Part shown: positions 7,578 to 8,807 of the stretch, piece after piece
Numbering within the stretch: the stretch's first letter is position 1
Layout: each line of letters begins with the position of its first letter
Origin: an uncultured Tolumonas sp.
GTDB taxonomy: Bacteria > Pseudomonadota > Gammaproteobacteria > Enterobacterales > Aeromonadaceae
Assembly: GCA_903931645.1 (NCBI GenBank)
Contig: CAIZDF010000329.1
Span: 1-8,807 of the forward strand
DNA: 8,807 nucleotides
Direction of reading: 5' to 3'
Notes under the pieces: generated by a model
What the model was told of the DNA's origin: nothing
What the model saw: the letters and a program-made list of their open reading frames with translations, nothing else
Database searches by the model: none
Translations under genes and position numbers: made by a program

Positions 7578-8009
7578 TCAAGCGTCACGACACTCCATCC
7601 AGTATTCCTCTAATTGCCAGACCGGATGTTTATGCGCTTCTTTGATTTTAAAGCCCTGCTTTTGATAAAACTCAATTTCATCGGCATGTTCAGCACACGC
7701 CCGATGATACAACACCGGATGATTCTGTTTGGCCAGCCCTAATAACTCCTCAGCTAATTGCTGGCGCTGACAACTGGGCTCAACATAAAGCTCCAGTAAC
7801 TCATCCGCTTTTAAAGCGACAAAACCCACTAGATGATTTTCATCATCGGCAACCCAAACTTCAGTGCCACACTCCAGTTGTTTACGCATCGACTCCTGCC
7901 TGTGCCACCAGGTAGCCGCTGGCAAAAACTCATCGGCATGCAATGATGCTTGCAACCAGATGGCTGTCAGTTGTGGCATATCTTGTGGTTCGCTGCGTCG
8001 AATCACCAT
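7578..8009 (-). CDS. GNAT family N-acetyltransferase
   Basis: Small cytoplasmic enzyme expected to move an acetyl group from acetyl-CoA to an amine; the substrate is unknown. It has 143 residues. The fold order is typical: N-terminal 'MVIRRSEPQDMPQLTAIW', strands 'VWVADDENHLVGFVAL' (51-66), motif A 'ELYVEPSCQRQQLAEELL' (73-90) and motif B 'FYQKQGFKI' (114-122). From memory it recalls E. coli YiaC/YjaB-type acetyltransferases. The acetyl-CoA loop is unusual: the expected Q-x-x-G-x-G/A reads Q81-R-Q-Q84-L-A86, so the usual glycine is a glutamine. The ATG has a strong GGAG (8016-8019) with 6-base spacing. Its stop is 60 bases before sbcD on the same strand with no terminator visible, so the two may share a transcript. 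The gap (7518-7577) holds only a weak TTGAAA (7581-7576) without a convincing -10. Confidence 0.88.
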   Translation of the reverse strand: MVIRRSEPQDMPQLTAIWLQASLHADEFLPAATWWHRQESMRKQLECGTEVWVADDENHLVGFVALKADELLELYVEPSCQRQQLAEELLGLAKQNHPVLYHRACAEHADEIEFYQKQGFKIKEAHKHPVWQLEEYWMECRDA

Positions 8010-8023
8010 GATCTACTCCGAAT

Positions 8024-8042
8024 TAAACTTAACTTTAGTTTA
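8024..8042. repeat. AT-rich inverted repeat upstream of the acetyltransferase
   Basis: TAAACT (8024-8029) and AGTTTA (8037-8042) are perfect inverted 6-base arms around the 7-base spacer TAACTTT. The repeat lies 15-33 bases upstream of the acetyltransferase ATG and just outside its ribosome site. It could be an operator or overlap a -10 (TAAACT on the minus strand is a four-of-six match), but no -35 is convincing. AT-rich inverted repeats of this size also arise by chance. Confidence 0.3.
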
Positions 8043-8132
8043 CTCAGCCCGCAGAAAGACATAGCCAAGTGGTTATCAGGTTGTGAATCAGCTCCGGTTT
8101 TTATCCGGGTAATGCCGAAGCGATCACAATGC

Positions 8133-8141
8133 TGTTAGAAT
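8133..8141 (+). promoter_or_regulatory. Probable rdgC extended -10 promoter
   Basis: TGTTAGAAT contains an upstream TG, one base, then TAGAAT (8136-8141), a five-of-six match to the -10 hexamer. I see no good -35 at the right distance, which fits an extended -10 promoter. Transcription would start near 8148, about 25 bases before the rdgC ATG at 8173. No LexA-type CTGT-N8-ACAG box was seen nearby. Confidence 0.45.
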
Positions 8142-8172
8142 GCGACTCCTTTTAAACATGACTGAGGTCGCC

Positions 8173-8807
8173 ATGTGGTTTAAAAACCTGCAACTGTACC
8201 GCTTTACTCGTCCTTTCGAACACGATGCTGACAGCCTGGAAAAAATGCTGCAAAGCCATCTGTTTACACCCTGCGGTAGTCAGGAGATGAGCAAATTCGG
8301 TTGGATTTCCCCATTGGGAAAACACGCAGAAGTATTGGTGCATGAAGTACAGGGACAGCTGTTGTTATGTGCTAAAAAGGAAGAAAAAGTGCTGCCAGCT
8401 GCTGTCATCAAAGACATGCTGCAGGAAAAAATTGATGATATGGAAGCAGCACAAGGTCGGGCACTGAAGAAAAAAGAGAAAGAATCACTGAAAGAAGAGA
8501 TCCTGCATACGCTATTGCCACGCGCCTTCCCGCGTTCCAGCCAGACCTTCTTGTGGATCAACGCTGCAGAAAACTATCTGGTTGTCGACGCTGGCTCATC
8601 GAAAAAAGCCGACGACGTATTATCGCTGTTGCGTAAATGCACAGGCAGTCTGCCCGTTGTACCTTTTGCTTTGTTAAATCCGCCAGAAATTACCATGACG
8701 GAATGGCTGAATGCCGGTGCCGCACCGGCTGGTTTTACGCTGGAAGATGAAGCCGAGCTGCGTTCCGCGCTGGAACACGGCGGCATCATCCGCTGTAAAG
8801 AACAAGA
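8173..8807 (+). CDS. rdgC: Recombination-associated protein RdgC (N-terminal two thirds, cut by window edge)
   Basis: Nucleoid-associated protein that binds double-stranded DNA as a ring-shaped dimer and restrains RecA-promoted strand exchange; in E. coli it becomes important in recombination-defective backgrounds. The visible 211 codons, of about 303 expected, stay open to the window edge. They track E. coli RdgC closely: 'WFKNL' at the start, 'FTPCGSQEMSKFGW', 'LLCAKKEEKVLPAAVIK', 'KKKEKESLKEE', 'HTLLPRAFPRSSQTFLWI', 'GSLPVVPFALLNPPE' and 'DEAELRSALEHGGIIR'. I chose the ATG at 8173 because GAGG (8164-8167) stands 5 bases upstream and the result begins MWFKNL like the family. An in-frame ATG at 8158 would add five residues. 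It is the only plus-strand gene and diverges from the acetyltransferase across 163 bases. Confidence 0.96.
   Translation, partial: MWFKNLQLYRFTRPFEHDADSLEKMLQSHLFTPCGSQEMSKFGWISPLGKHAEVLVHEVQGQLLLCAKKEEKVLPAAVIKDMLQEKIDDMEAAQGRALKKKEKESLKEEILHTLLPRAFPRSSQTFLWINAAENYLVVDAGSSKKADDVLSLLRKCTGSLPVVPFALLNPPEITMTEWLNAGAAPAGFTLEDEAELRSALEHGGIIRCKEQ

Noticed and set aside
8092..8110. CCGG hairpin as an intrinsic terminator
   Set aside because: The stem is short and followed by GTAATGCC rather than a T-run on the plus strand. On the minus strand it is followed by GAGCTGATTC. No gene ends here.
8152..8789. Three minus-strand open frames of 63 to 93 codons under rdgC
   Set aside because: They are shadows of the rdgC coding frame, which matches the family throughout.
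1..8807. CRISPR array, insertion sequence, prophage or defence system
   Set aside because: No spaced direct-repeat array, transposase, integrase or terminal repeats were seen. All coding space is taken by conserved housekeeping genes.

Overview
The window reads as ordinary chromosomal DNA of a gammaproteobacterium. Base composition is balanced, codon use is uniform and genes are tightly packed. The gene set (pstS, phoR, phoB, sbcC, sbcD, a GNAT acetyltransferase, rdgC) resembles the phoB/sbcDC/rdgC neighbourhood known from Escherichia coli. Having pstS immediately downstream of phoR recalls Vibrio and Aeromonas relatives. My best guess is an Aeromonadales organism of the Tolumonas/Aeromonas type, but this is inference from gene order and protein similarity recalled from memory, not from a search.

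Layout: six genes lie on the minus strand and are transcribed from right to left: acetyltransferase (7578-8009), sbcD (6264-7517), sbcC (2506-6267), phoB (1733-2422), phoR (426-1724) and the first 104 codons of pstS (1-314). One gene, rdgC (from 8173, cut by the right edge), is on the plus strand, divergent from the acetyltransferase. sbcD and sbcC overlap by 4 bases. phoB and phoR are 8 bases apart. Clear PhoB-binding sites (Pho boxes) with -10 hexamers lie upstream of both phoB and pstS, so the phosphate genes form a self-activating regulon segment.

Function: the left third is phosphate-starvation sensing. PhoR is the membrane kinase, PhoB the response regulator, and PstS the periplasmic phosphate-binding subunit of the Pst transporter, which also signals to PhoR. 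The middle is the SbcCD (Rad50-Mre11 type) nuclease, which processes DNA hairpins and ends. The right edge begins RdgC, a DNA-binding ring protein that modulates RecA. Both DNA-maintenance genes flank a small acetyltransferase of unknown substrate.

I do not see an undescribed system here. The points most worth a second look are: extra PhoB half-sites spaced in exact 11-base phase with each Pho box; the sbcC 3' end running without a visible terminator into the phoB promoter; the long, very glutamine-rich SbcC coiled coil; and a tRNA-like but non-folding stretch in the rdgC/acetyltransferase intergenic region.
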